DNA of 64,000 bases from Cliona cf. orientalis (Eukaryota; Porifera; Demospongiae; Clionaida; Clionaidae), in NCBI GenBank assembly GCA_963930775.1, contig OZ005704.1, positions 4,030,001-4,094,000 of the forward strand. Reading direction: 5' to 3'. This document shows positions 10,398 to 21,608 of this stretch, one piece after another. The first letter of the stretch is position 1, and each line of letters starts with the position of its first letter. Made by a program: the position numbers and the translations under genes. The notes below the pieces were generated by a model, which was given only the letters and a program-made list of their open reading frames with translations, ran no database searches and had not been told where the DNA came from.

Positions 10398-11394
10398 TAT
10401 CTACATATGCAGCGGAATGTTGATGTCACCTTCTGTATGGCTTCAGTATGCAAAAATAGCCAAAAATTTCCAATTTTTATGTTAGGCACATTTCATGGGA
10501 TTGGATTGTAGTTAAGAATCCAGATTTGAGGTGAAGATAGAACACCATCTAGATACATCTTTGTACCAAATAAGAAGTCTTAACAACAAAGAGTCATTGA
10601 TATATTCACCAAAATAGCCTAAAATATGGTCTATTTATGTTAGGCACAAATATAGCATGAAAGTACTGGTTAAGAGTCAATATTGTGCTCTATGCATTCT
10701 TGTGCGTTAATAATCCTAGTGTATAATAATTTATGTGGAACTGTGAATATTTTGCAGGAAACACCAATCCGGAAGCAAACGTTCCTCCCGACTACTTGAG
10801 ACAGGTTGGAGTCTGCTCTGATGACGTATTACCTAACGCACGTATATAATAGTGACGTTTTCATTGACCATGCCCACTTTCAATCTAAGAACGAGAAGGC
10901 AGCGAGAACAGACTTGTTAACGTCGAACGCGTGGAGCGCTTTGCTTCTAAGGCATCAAAGTGAGATAAGATAGTAACGATGGGCAGCCCAAAGCCTTTAT
11001 AATGCTCCGAAGATTTTTTGTGGGGTTGATAGTCACCGCCTCACTAGGCGGTCCGACAATTGCTCGTGTTAGCTATGCACGGTAATACTGTGTAGAAGCA
11101 GACATACCAGAGTGATTCTCTACCTTGAGAAACTTACCTCATCTTTTCTATAGCCTTCGATCTTGCGATTTATGATTGTTTGTATTGCTATATATTGTGC
11201 ACGATACCAGACCAATATCATTGTTTGTCATAGCTTCTGTTACGGAGCGGTCTTTCTTTGATGCTTTGCACACTAATATTACTGCTAAAAGTGATATTTC
11301 TATTTATTATAGGTAATAATAAGTGTGCATGTAAAGTTAGAAAAGAATCTACTCTTTTTGCTGTGTAGCGTAGCACTGTATATTAGAGTAAGAG

Positions 11395-12405
11395 TATTGG
11401 AGGCCCCCGAGTCTCGAGTGAAGCGAGAGACGAGGTCTGTTCTTTATCATAGCTCGATTGTAGATTCGACAGAGCGAGAATTTCGCCATATTGCAACGAG
11501 CAGCTGCTGTTGACCTCCATCGAGGGGTGTGGTCTACGAAGTAATACTAATAGGTGTAAAGTTCGTGCTGCTGTTTGCATACCTGCACACTGTTACTAAC
11601 GATTGACATACGTACGGCTAGGGAGATGATACTGTTTAGATTTTCTCTGAGTATGTGAGCTTTAATACTGTAAGTAACTCATGCATGCATATTTATTATC
11701 CACATTATATGTGACCGTATCTGACAAAATCCGGCATATGGGATCCGCATGCTATTCGCGCAATGCGCGTTTTTAGTACCTCAAATCAAAAAATATCAAA
11801 ATTGAATTTTGTCGTATTCATGCCAAAGAACCTTTCTACTAACCTTTGCCGTCATCTATGGAGGCTAATCGTAAGTTACGAAGACGAAATAAGCCTTCAT
11901 TTTGACCTACCTAGTCTGTGCAGCTACCGTACACGGAGCCCATTGCTGTAGTATATGGGTGCTAAAGATTTGTCGAACTACTGTACGTTCGTTCACCTTT
12001 TTAGCTTCTTGGGCATAGAAGAACAATCGGCTGTCATTGTCGACAACGAAATTCAATTCTTGCTTGATTTTTACGTTCATTTCCAACGGCTCCGCCCGGG
12101 TCCATTTGATTGATTTCCAGGTCACGCATAGGATGCGGAAACGCCATACGCGTGCATAGCAACGCCTTTGGACTGTAATATCTCGATTATTTGGGGTGTG
12201 GTGCAATTGCAAACAAAGTACTGTTATCTCCACAACGAAGCACACAGCCGGTCTGAAACTTGAACTTGGGTTAGCTCTATGGTAGAGCTTATCAACCTAC
12301 ATAAAACTCAACTTTCACAAAATAATCCCATATGCCAATTTTTCTCAGAGACGGTCACATATATTATTCCATGATTGTGACATCAAATATACTTGTTATA
12401 CTACC
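11395..12405. repeat. Interspersed repeat J, copy interrupted by element P
   Basis: A repeat with the segment GAGTCTCGAGTGAAGCGAGA followed by 'ACCTCCAT..AGGGGTGTGGTCTAC' is present at 11395-11709 and resumes at 12360-12405. Other copies: 12850-13560, 33160-33560, 45000-45480 (partly inverted) and 60255-60600. I could not classify it; no ORF is shared between copies. Confidence 0.6.
11710..12359. mobile_element. TIR element P (650 bp, TA-flanked) inserted in repeat J
   Basis: Termini TGTGACCGTATCTGAC and its imperfect reverse complement (GTCTCTGAG orientation) ending in CGGTCACA are flanked by TA. The inverted repeats extend about 35 bp through GGCATATGGGA. The minus-strand ORF inside (11907-12245) has no domain I recognise. 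Confidence 0.7.
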
Positions 12406-12411
12406 ATATTA

Positions 12412-12844
12412 CCTCTAATTTAACGGACACCAGAAAAATATTTATTTTGGCCAATGTCCACTATAATTTGAACACACGAAAATAGTCGGCGTTCGAAGTG
12501 TCCGATGAATTAGAACACGCTTTTACGCATGCGCATTTGGTCAAATGGACGTGCGATCGAGCAGCTGCAGAGATTGAGAAAATGAGACGGTACCTGGAGC
12601 TCCTTGTTCATGGTGGGAAAGAGAACAGCTCGCCTCCTTCAGTACCATCAAAGAGGCAGCTGTCCATTGCAAATTTTGCTCGATCAGTACCACGCTAGTG
12701 TGAGCTATCCACATTAGAACAACGATATCTGGATAATTAGAACAACAAAAATTCAAAGTTCATTGACTGTCCGGTGTAATTAGAAGTAAAAAAATAATTC
12801 GAAATGGTGTCCTGGTAGTTAGAGACGTCCGTTAAATTTGAGGC
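12412..12844. mobile_element. TIR element Q, possible pogo/Tigger-like remnant
   Basis: The ends CCTCTAATTTAACGGAC and GTCCGTTAAATTTGAGG are inverted repeats next to TA on the left. Between them is a 66-residue + strand ORF (12498-12698) ending in KRQLSIANFARSVPR. The shape of that tail recalls the C-terminus of pogo/Tigger transposases. It is too short for certainty. Confidence 0.5.
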
Positions 12845-12849
12845 TATAC

Positions 12850-13560
12850 GGTATATACAACCGAAAATATTTTTCAATGATCATTTTTCTTATATAGTTC
12901 GTATCCTAACCTGGATTGCATAAAAGATGCACTCTACAAGTTCAGAAGGCCCACGATTGGTCAGAATTGCATTGCCGTTTGCACAAACAACAGTGGCCAT
13001 AGAGATGCATTGTCGAATGAACGGCGCAAAGCACCACACGTTTCGAGAGGCCTGCTAGCTGCTGAGAGAGTTGTCCAGTATTGCCTACAAATGTCCATGG
13101 GACCACGTTTACTATACGTTTAATATAGGGCATTGTCCCACCCTAACCCCCTGACCCCAACCCTTACCCTGGACAACTGTAGGCAATAATGGGCACTAAT
13201 GGCTGCTGAGCAGGCCACCGAGCCTCAAGCTAAGCGAGAGGCGAGGTCTGCTCCTTGTCATAGCATGGTGATAGATTCGACAGAGCGAGAACATCACCAT
13301 TGCAATGCCAGTGGTGAGTTTGAGCAGCTGTGCACGCTATTGACCTCCATGGAGGGGTGTGGTCTACAAAGTAACACTAGTAGGTTCAAACTTCGTGCTG
13401 CTGCATTTGCATGCGCACTGTACTAACAATTGACGTATGTACAGATAGGGAGATGATATTCTTTAGACTTTCTCTGAGTATATACATGTATGTGAGCTTT
13501 AATACTGTAAGTAACTCATACATATTAGCCACATCATTCATTCCATGATTGTGAATTAAA
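12850..13560. repeat. Interspersed repeat J, longest copy
   Basis: Begins with an AT-rich segment ending 'CATAAAAGATGCACTCTAC', shared with 60255-60350, and continues through the GAGCCTCAAGCTAAGCGAGA and GGAGGGGTGTGGTCTAC blocks shared with 11395 and 33290. No terminal repeats could be fixed. The function, if any, is unknown. Confidence 0.55.
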
Positions 13561-13639
13561 CATACTTGTGTATATAACATGGTATTTTCATGACCATCAA
13601 CCGTAGGAAATGTTAACATTTCATGGGGTCACTTACTCA

Positions 13640-15745
13640 TAAATATATATACAAGTATAAAAAAAACAATAAAATTGAAGGATGAAGTAGGGATGGCAGA
13701 GTCAAAAGTACACAAACAAGATTTGTAAGGGATAAGCATCTGCTATACATCCCTTTGCTTGCTTTTCTTGATTATACTATATATGTAATTGTTATATCAC
13801 GGGCGCAAGGGATCTATGCGATATATTGCACAAAAGCCGAGGGCGCTTTGTGCCGAAGGGCTGAGTGCAATATGTCGCTATACCGTATAGCGGAAAATTT
13901 TAGAGGGAGAAAATCTTCACGAATTTCGTGATTTTACAGCCACCTGCGAAAGTTTTCTCCACGAAATTTTAGGCACGCCACACCCATTATGCGATCAGTT
14001 TAACATTCCGTGAAAGTTTTTTCCGCGAAATGCTCCCTTCCTACCAAGTTTTCTTCCTCGAAAGTTTCCCACTATACAGTAGATCCTGAGCGCACGTGAT
14101 ATAACTAATTTATATCCCGAGGAATCTGCAAGTAAACAGTGGCCCCCGCAGTGTTTTATCTCACCGCTGATTGGTCAATGGCTCCTCTACATGGAAACAA
14201 GCCACTCCATAGAAACAAATTCAACTTTGACAGTGACAAGACAAAGAACCATCCAACTCGAACTAGCTGACTGAGCAAGGTTAGCTGTTGACTGTGAGTA
14301 GCCTGGCTAGCTAGCTACAAGTGTTTTGAATAGCTGTCTATCTGTACTACTATTAGCTAGTAATAGTCCAGCGTCAGTTTGGTCAACAAAAGTGGCATCC
14401 TTTAGTTTCTCGATTGAGAGAAGCGTGGTACACTGTACAAACTAGCTAGGTAGTTCTTGAACGTGGCAAATGTCATTTGAATCATTGCTAAATTGTATCC
14501 TGTGTGGTATCAATTAGCGCGTGTATACTTCCTGTGCCTGTGTAAACCAAGTCTGTAGTGTGGTCTGTTACATGGTGTGTATGCACACAGCTAGCCAGCT
14601 GGCTGCATTCTTGACTGGGGAAAACCTTTGTCACCTATTCCCTCCCTACACTTCATATTCCAGTATCAAGTATACAGTACGTACTAGTATACCCTACAGG
14701 AATTAATATCGCACTGTACACCCTAAGGGTGTTAAATATCGCACACTTAGCGGTGCGATATTAAGAGTTATTGTCCTAGAAAACTATATAAAAGGGATAT
14801 AAGCACCTATTAATATTGACGAGTTTATCGAGTGCGTGATGTGGAAGACATTCACATTGTTCCCTGGTTGTCACAATGGTTCTATCAGGATAGTCGGTTT
14901 TGATTCAGTTACATTATTTTTGTACCCCTCAAAAAGCAAGCGTAGGGATGTATAGCAGATGCTTATCCCTTACAAATCTTTTTGTGTACTTTTTGACCTT
15001 GCCATCCCTACTTCATCCTTCAATTTTATTGTTTTTATACTTGTGTCTGTTCTTTCTTTATTACTCTTAGTATATCAATGCCATATCTTACATGATTCCC
15101 TCATTCAACTCTCAACCTCTGTCCAGTGTAATTAAGTAGCTAGTAGATGGGAGATGCTGAAGTTCGCACGTGCGCGCAAAATCTTAGCCACTCCCTTCAA
15201 GGTGGCTGACAAAGAAGGCTGGTTTAGGCTACCCAGGTAGCGGTGTGTCTCTTCCATTTATGCTGACTGCTGAGGAGCCTCTTGATACCTTGTTCACTGT
15301 ATAGCACTCAGCTCGCACTGGTCTAGTTAACTAAGCTATAGTTAGCTCATGCGGGAGAGCCTGGTGCCTAACTCGAGGCTAGAACTGAGTGCAAGTATCT
15401 GATCTGAGCGGTGAGCCAGCTATATCGTAGTGGCGTCGCGTGGGCCGTGTCCCTGACCATAGTCATATGATTTTGATCACCATGGCAACACATTTCAAGC
15501 ATGCTCCGTACACCCTACCATTACATTAACCATCGAGATAACGCCAAATTAACGAGTCATGGACCTGCGCGCTACAAAATAGAGTGGATTTATACGAGAA
15601 TTAAGGTGAGCAGTCCATATGCAGACAGTCTTGAGTTAGCCCTGATAATGAAAAAGGAAGAAAGAAAGAAAGAATGAGAAGTGGCCATTTTTTTTAACAT
15701 CTGGTTCTGGCGTATACCGACTCTATGATATACATACGTACCATG
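13640..15745. mobile_element. Foldback family R, copy 1 (centre and right arm)
   Basis: The ~110-bp arm starting ACAAGTATAAAAA at about 13650 returns in reverse complement at about 14935-15045. From there the right arm continues through TGGAGTATAAATCCACT-type sequence and a GAAA tract to the terminal ACCGACTCTATGATA at about 15728. The central part holds MITE L and a degenerate hairpin (13800-13880) with the GCCGAGGGCGCTTTG type motif. Other copies are listed separately. Confidence 0.7.
13883..14079. mobile_element. CCGTA-type MITE L (197 bp)
   Basis: Termini CCGTATAGCGGAAA and TTTCCCACTATACAG flanked by TA on both sides. The interior is made of GAAAATTTT/CACGAAATTTT pieces. Fragments of the same family are at about 53810-53880 and 34337-34353. 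Confidence 0.75.
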
Positions 15746-16483
15746 AGCATAGATTTTACATGAACTAATGAAATATCTATGAAATTTTTGAACTACCAAA
15801 TTCCATGAAAAACCCATGAAGTTCCAACCTATGAAACCATGGGTAATTTGATGGGTTTTTATGGCATATTTAGCAATGAATTTTTATTGAGGCTTCATGG
15901 TATATTTGATGTACCTAGGATAATGGAATTTTGCTATTAGTAATGTCATAGAATCCCACAGTGACGCCCCCCTGCATTTTTAGTTCAAATTCCTGTATAG
16001 ATAGTTTTGTCTCGCATATAAGCCCTCTTAGAGTCCATAAGCCATAAGCCAATTACAGTGTTCTATCCAGAACTTTTTTATCGAGCGGGGGAAGGGTATA
16101 CTAAATTTAACTATATTCATATAAATCAAGTAGATGTCGTTAAAAATCATATAATACTATACTGTCTGCAGCTTGGTTATATACTCAGCAGTAAGAAGCA
16201 GCTCACATGTAGTGGGCAGCAAGTTTACACAAGCCAACTACTCGTGGTTAGTATAGCCAGGTATTTGTGGTTGTGTACTTGTATTGCACACTTAACACTG
16301 TCTAGCAAATGCTCTATGTGCTCCAGTACTATTTGTATTGCTTGTGTGCAGGATCATGACATCAGAGCCCCACCCCTTTTTGCGTTATATAGCGCAGCGG
16401 GACGCTGCTCATCCGTGCTTTAGCGAGAACACTGCTATTAAAACAGTAACTATACAGCTAGCAAACTAGCTATTTGTGTCATA
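15746..16483. other. Intronic sequence, no gene recognised
   Basis: 15780-15950 contains a 'CCATGAAA' rich stretch related to 18480-18700. The ORF at 16058-16423 has no recognisable domain. Confidence 0.4.
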
Positions 16484-16725
16484 CCATAGTTAATCGAATA
16501 CAACGCATGATCCATTTGAACACAAGAAATTATCATTAAATTTTTATGAATTCTCATAACGTTTATATATGGAGCGACTGACGACCTTTACCAGAAAAAT
16601 GTGCGTTTTTCAATTAATTTTATTTCCATGCACCCCCCCCCCCTTTTGTGCATGCTAGCATTGGGCAAAAGTGGGAAAGGGGCTCTGTAGAATCCCACGA
16701 TTATATTGTATTAGATTAAGTACGG
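16484..16725. mobile_element. CCGTA-type MITE D, copy 1
   Basis: Ends CCATAGTTAATCGAATAC and TTAGATTAAGTACGG, flanked by TA. The core ATATATGGAGCGACTGACGA is shared with 40526-40670, 46184-46349, 55680-55808 and 58285-58446. A poly-C run and about 80 bp extra sit inside this copy. Confidence 0.7.
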
Positions 16726-17286
16726 TATTATGCCTTTCTTTGTCATTTTTCTCTAGTTTTGACCATCAAACAGCCAGAGAAAGTATATAGAGATTGCATG
16801 CTCCCATGTGGCATTTGACGACAGGTAATGGTCATCTCACGGAAATGTAATGATCTCGTGAATAAGTACTACGAATATAACCTAGTTAACACGCAAGGTA
16901 ATGCTGGTAAGTCACTGTTAGCTTCACTTTTTAGGCGAGCTTGGTATTTTACAGCTCTGCAGCAAGCTCCTCGATCTGTCTGAATAGGTTGGTTACTGTG
17001 AGTAGTTTGTGGTTGTGTGTACTCAACCATAGCTACTTGGATATTGCTTGGTGCCTCAACTAGGCTGTTTCTGTGTATCCATTGATGCAAGTAACGAATA
17101 TGGGATAATGTGGCTAATATGCATGAGCTATGAACAGCATGCATGCTCAGAGAAAATCGAAACAGTATCATCTCCCTAACTACATGTCCCCATAAGTACA
17201 GTGTGCATGTGCAGATGCAGCACAAACTTTGAACCACAACCCTCATTTCAGCTAGCCAACAACAGCTGACACTAAGAAGTGTACAA
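16726..17286. other. Intronic sequence, no gene recognised
   Basis: The minus-strand ORF 16869-17327 overlaps the end of element C and shows no domain. I see no splice-flanked exon. Confidence 0.4.
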
Positions 17287-18223
17287 CAGTCTACACTAAG
17301 ATCACCGGAAGTCCATATACATACCAATACATTTTAATGTCAACGCGCGGTTTGCACGGCGCTTATGGAGTTAATGATATGCATGCCATACACGTGGGGT
17401 CAAAAATAGTGCATGTCTATGTACAACTGTATCTTCTAGTGTGAGTTAGCTATCATCCTATCTAAAGTTCCATTATAAAGAAGAGCTAAGCTTCACATTG
17501 ATACCAAGAACAAGACTAAGCATGCCGAGATGACCGATGTAGACATGAACCGGTTTTCAGCCTCGTATGGCTGATGGCATCTTTGAATTCGGGGCTAATC
17601 TGTAACACTCACACCGGCACGAGGGGACTTGGTCCACAAGTAGGTAAGTACCAGAGCAGTTACTACGCTGAATTCCGAGGCTTCCAGGGTCACTCAGCCA
17701 CCACGAGTGCTCTTAGAAAATCTAGAATAATTTATCACTTTAGCCTGTTCCATTTTCTTGATAGTAGGTAACTAGACTGTCAACTAAAGGAAATACTAAA
17801 CCTTAGCCTCTAAATTAGCTAAGTTACAGCTACCAACTCTTTGTCTTGAGTACTTTCTTTGTGATAGTTCAACTCGCTCGTCCATTTCTTGATCTTTTCT
17901 GGATGAATGGAACTTTGAATTCGGGGCAAATCTGTAACAATCATTCCAGAACGAAAAACAAGGCATCCTTGATGTCTTTACCATGGTAGCAGTGTATAGC
18001 AGTATCGTGGAACAGAACCGCTCGAGGCGCTTCGAGAAATGAGCCTTTGAAAACGAGAAAAATCCATTCTGTCCTGGGTAGGGCGCAGTACACGCGTGGA
18101 TAGATATACGGACGTATACAAGATTATTGCATGTACCCGCGTAATACATACGTGCGCGTGCGTAATATGCAGGAAAACATCATTTCTGTTTTGCCATTAA
18201 ACGGTGGGTCTTAGTGTAGACTG
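17287..18223. mobile_element. CAGTCTACACTA element C, copy 2 (937 bp)
   Basis: Termini CAGTCTACACTAAGATC and CTTAGTGTAGACTG are flanked by ACAA at 17283-17286 and 18224-18227. The interior matches copy 1 in blocks such as TTTGAATTCGGGGC-AATCTGTAAC, which occurs twice (about 17581 and 17913). No transposase is encoded. Confidence 0.85.
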
Positions 18224-18227
18224 ACAA

Positions 18228-18757
18228 TGGTGACAGGTTTGAATGTGGAATCTCCCACTAGACTATTGACAGGCAAGATATTATAGTATAAGAACCAAGC
18301 TTGGTGTCAAGCTTCTAAGCTATGAATTTGCAAGTGTCCATGAGATTTTAGCTAGATCACTGTATTTGCTATAGTTATGATCTAAACACACAAAATTAAT
18401 ACACTCTGATAAGGGAATTTATACAGAATGAAGTTGAATTATATACGTTATTGACTTGATAACCAAGTAATGCTTGCTCACAACCAACTCTTAGGCATAA
18501 TAACCTATGATTTTCATTTTCACAGATATTTCATATCCCATAAAATTATCCTATATAATCCCATGAAATTAATTTTCATAGCCTTTGTACTGTTTGATAC
18601 AGGTTTGTTGAAACCTATGATTTTTTTATTTTCATAGGTTTTTGATGAAACCATAGGTATTTCTTATCCCATAAAATTATTTCATGGCATTTTCATGTCC
18701 CATGTATATCCAAGGATTTGACTATGATGTGAGTTTCATGGTATCATTTTATGTACT
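18228..18757. other. Intronic sequence rich in CATGAAA/TTTCATG pieces
   Basis: 18480-18720 repeats short 'CCATGAAAT / ATTTCATGG' words, related to 15780-15950. No coding sequence is seen. Confidence 0.4.
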
Positions 18758-18920
18758 AGTTAATGCACCGGTGCGAGTGCACTACGGGAAATATTGCACG
18801 AGGGGCGTGTCGAGAGGGCCAATACAGCACGAGGCGAAGCCGAGTGCTGTATTGGCCCTCGAGACACGCCCCGAGTGCAATATTTCCTGTAGTGCACGAG
18901 CGTAACCGGTGCGTTAACTG
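18758..18920. repeat. Long near-perfect hairpin upstream of the Crypton ORF
   Basis: GTTAATGCACCGGTGCGAGT on the left pairs with ACGAGCGTAACCGGTGCGTT on the right, and the two ~75-nt arms are almost fully complementary around a short GAGGCGAAGCCGA centre near 18838. It lies 147 bp before the likely Crypton start codon. Degenerate relatives with a 'GAGGGCGAAGCCC' centre are at about 13800-13880 and 48905-48980. It may be a separate foldback insertion or part of the Crypton 5' end. Confidence 0.8.
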
Positions 18921-19066
18921 GCTTATTGTTGACGTAAGATGCGTTACTATGCCGACAAGATGCGTTACTATGTCGACAAAACCGCTTACTTCCGTCTACA
19001 TTTGAAATTTGCACTAGCGATGTGCCCACTGTGCTAGCTCTTTCAGCTATACAAGCGAGCGTCAAA

Positions 19067-20698
19067 ATGGATGGTATAGACAGGAACGTTGTCAGCCCCA
19101 GCTTGTTCAATCCAGCCTGGGGCGATCTGGCTAACTTTGTGTACAATCCCGACTTTGATCTCGGAGTGGACGCTGATTTTTTGCCCGAGGCCGTGCTCAC
19201 CTCTACTAGCAAGGACGAAAGCATCGTGGTGGAGCAACTCCAAGAAAACACTGAGCTACCTTCTGCCGCCGAGTCTACTAATGCTGGCGAAAATCCAAGT
19301 AAGCGTTTAAAGTTGTCTCTATCTCGAGAAAAATCGCGTACTAAGCTAGGTTCTGCTAGCGCTCCCGGGCCGATGCAAGACTTAACCAACGCCCACGCTG
19401 GCTCAAGCCGATTCGCGAAGCCTGTAACTTCTCCCGAACGCGAGAAGGCTGCTCAGGGTGTAATTCCCAGCAATACTGAGGCTAGCACTCAGTGGGCAGT
19501 CCGTACTTACAATGCTTGGGCTATCAATCGCTCATTTGTGAACGCTAGTGAAGCTGTTCCCGACGACCTACTAGCAAGTCACGACCCACAACTGGTTTGC
19601 CAATGGCTGTGCCGCTTTGTGATGGAGGCAAGGAAGAGTGATGGTTCCTGCTATCCTCCATCCAGTTTAAGGTCTCTGGTTTGTGGCCTGAATCGTGTTC
19701 TGCAGAGGAATAAAGCACCCTTTTCTGTCGTTGACAAGAGTGACCACAGGTTTCGTGATTTGATAAAAACACTGGATTCACTCAGCAGTGACTTGCATAG
19801 GCAGGGAGTAGGAGCAGTAAAGCACAGTGCAAAGGTCATCGATCCCAAACATGAAGACGTGTTCTGGCGGGAGGGTCTCCTAGGCTACTCGTCTCCCAAA
19901 GTTCTACAGCGTACTGTGTTTTTTTATGTTGGTCTTAATTTTGTTCTTAGAGGCATTCAAGAACAGTATGATCTTGTTCCTCTTCAGTTCACACGTGTGC
20001 CTCAAGATAGATCGGTATACGACTCCTCGGTGTATTACGAGTATGTCGAGTTTGTGTCCAAGAATAATCAACACAGATTCAAGGACATCAACATGAAGAA
20101 TAAGAATGTCAGAGCGTATGCCTTACCTGGAAACGAACGCTGTATCGTACGATTGTTGGATACCTATCTTGTTATGTTGCCCCCAGATTGTGCGTACTTT
20201 TACATGCGTCCTTTGGAGAAATTTCCATCTGGATCAAAAAAGTGTGCAGTGACAAAGCAACGTGTAGGAATAAACGTGCTGAAGAGTATCCTTTCAGAGC
20301 TCTCTGAGAAGTCAGGTGTTGGAGTGCATTACACTAACCACTCTTTGAGAGCGACTGCAATCACTCGTATGTTTAACTGTGGGGTACCTGAAAAAGTCAT
20401 TGCGGAAAATTCAGGACACCGAAGCACTAAGGCACTACGATGTTACGAAAGGACCTCCGAGGATTTGCAACAGGCTGTCACCAAAGTGATCAACAACCCT
20501 ACGAATCCCGTCTCCCCAGAATGCATGGCCCTCACCTTTCAGCAGTCTACACAGAGTACTACTAGTGTAATGCAGCTTAAGGAGATAGCGAGTGAAGACA
20601 AGGCTATCACTAAGTCCTCTGGCTTAGCTGCAAATCCAAGTGTTGGAGCATTTTCAGGAAGCTTCACTAATTGCACAATAAACATTTCTCTCAAGTAG
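19067..20698 (+). CDS. Crypton-type tyrosine recombinase (intact ORF)
   Basis: This is a single uninterrupted ORF. I take the start at 19067 (AAAATGG context, 543 residues); an upstream in-frame ATG at 19022 would add 15. Numbering from the longer form, 92-107 is a basic nuclear-signal-like stretch (PSKRLKLSLSREKSRTK). The catalytic set of the DUF3504/Crypton recombinases is complete: Arg310 in FVLRGIQEQYDL, Lys347 in FVSKNNQHRF, His440 and Arg443 in NHSLRATAITRM, His466 in NSGHRST and the nucleophile Tyr475 in LRCYER. The C-terminus has the GSFTNCTINIS motif common in this family. It lies in sense orientation in the POMT2 intron. All neighbouring elements are decayed, so intactness suggests recent insertion or selection. 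No terminal repeats were found, as expected for Cryptons. Confidence 0.9.
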   Translation: MDGIDRNVVSPSLFNPAWGDLANFVYNPDFDLGVDADFLPEAVLTSTSKDESIVVEQLQENTELPSAAESTNAGENPSKRLKLSLSREKSRTKLGSASAPGPMQDLTNAHAGSSRFAKPVTSPEREKAAQGVIPSNTEASTQWAVRTYNAWAINRSFVNASEAVPDDLLASHDPQLVCQWLCRFVMEARKSDGSCYPPSSLRSLVCGLNRVLQRNKAPFSVVDKSDHRFRDLIKTLDSLSSDLHRQGVGAVKHSAKVIDPKHEDVFWREGLLGYSSPKVLQRTVFFYVGLNFVLRGIQEQYDLVPLQFTRVPQDRSVYDSSVYYEYVEFVSKNNQHRFKDINMKNKNVRAYALPGNERCIVRLLDTYLVMLPPDCAYFYMRPLEKFPSGSKKCAVTKQRVGINVLKSILSELSEKSGVGVHYTNHSLRATAITRMFNCGVPEKVIAENSGHRSTKALRCYERTSEDLQQAVTKVINNPTNPVSPECMALTFQQSTQSTTSVMQLKEIASEDKAITKSSGLAANPSVGAFSGSFTNCTINISLK

Positions 20699-20820
20699 CT
20701 CTGTACTGACTTCTCAATCTAACCATGATCTGAACACTTAATTTTAATACTGTCTCATGTATATCACTTATCATCTGTGTAATTATGTGTCTAGACTATT
20801 GTTTGCATAGTCCAATATTA

Positions 20821-20912
20821 AAGGGCAAATATAGCACACTTGGGGAAAATATGGCACACTTTTGGGGCAAATATAGCACACTTACACACAGTATGGAAAA
20901 TAAAGCACACTT
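20821..20912. repeat. Short tandem repeat behind the Crypton ORF
   Basis: About four imperfect units of GGGCAAATATAGCACACTT (19-26 bp) begin 120 bp after the Crypton stop codon. It could mark the 3' end of the element or a 3' UTR feature. Confidence 0.7.
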
Positions 20913-21608
20913 TTAGCCTTTGATCTTGTATGGCTTCATACAATAATTATGAGTTCATAGGTTTTTTATATACCTTTCATATAAACATTATTTTAAATTT
21001 TCATGGAATACTGTCTAGTAGGGCATAGATAGAGCAGCATTACATTGCAGCTGTGTTTACAGTGCTAAACCACTAGTGAGACTGATTACTGGGTCATTCC
21101 ATTTCAGTTCAACCACACTTTGCAAGTGACCTCTCCAGAATTCCTCGAACCTCGACACATATATACTATAATATGACAATAGCTTCTTGTATGGCTTTCG
21201 AGACACATCCTGTTGAAATTTCAGATTTCTACAAAATTTTGTAATACCAGCACATACACCAGAAGCCATAACCTTTTACCAGAAAGTTTTTAGGACATAC
21301 TTTTTGCACTATTATGTAGCTAACGAAATTTTCTTTTATGTGGTATATTATATGGCTTCATTTGACAGATTTGTAAACCAAAGATTATCATCACTAAACT
21401 TCGACCCCTGACCTTTCCAAAACTGCTGCTTTAATTTTTTTCATTCTCACACACAAATGCCTTCAGATATCAAGGTACTGATGGCCTGATTCTGGTTTTG
21501 GGATCACAATGGCTTTATGGAATATGACTCAACTAGTACTGTCATGTCATACAAAAATTTAATTGACAGCCTTCATACGTGATTAGCTACAGTGTATAGG
21601 AGTGAGTA

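Larger units (their letters stand above)
8922..11378. mobile_element. Outer TA-flanked TIR element A, copy 1 (interrupted)
   Basis: The left end CAGTGCTACACAGCAAGAGA at 8922 and its reverse complement ending at 11378 form the termini, each next to TA (8920-8921 and 11379-11380). Without the two insertions it carries (9036-10397) it is about 1.1 kb, like copy 2 at 26117-27203 (inverted orientation). TA duplication and a CAGTG terminus suggest a Tc1/mariner-type non-autonomous element. No transposase ORF is seen. Confidence 0.8.

Noticed and set aside
12498..12698. Short ORF as an independent gene
   Set aside because: It lies wholly within a TIR element and lacks a start context or splice sites; at most it is a transposase remnant.
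18760..19389. 209-residue minus-strand ORF
   Set aside because: It is the antisense shadow of the Crypton ORF and the hairpin.
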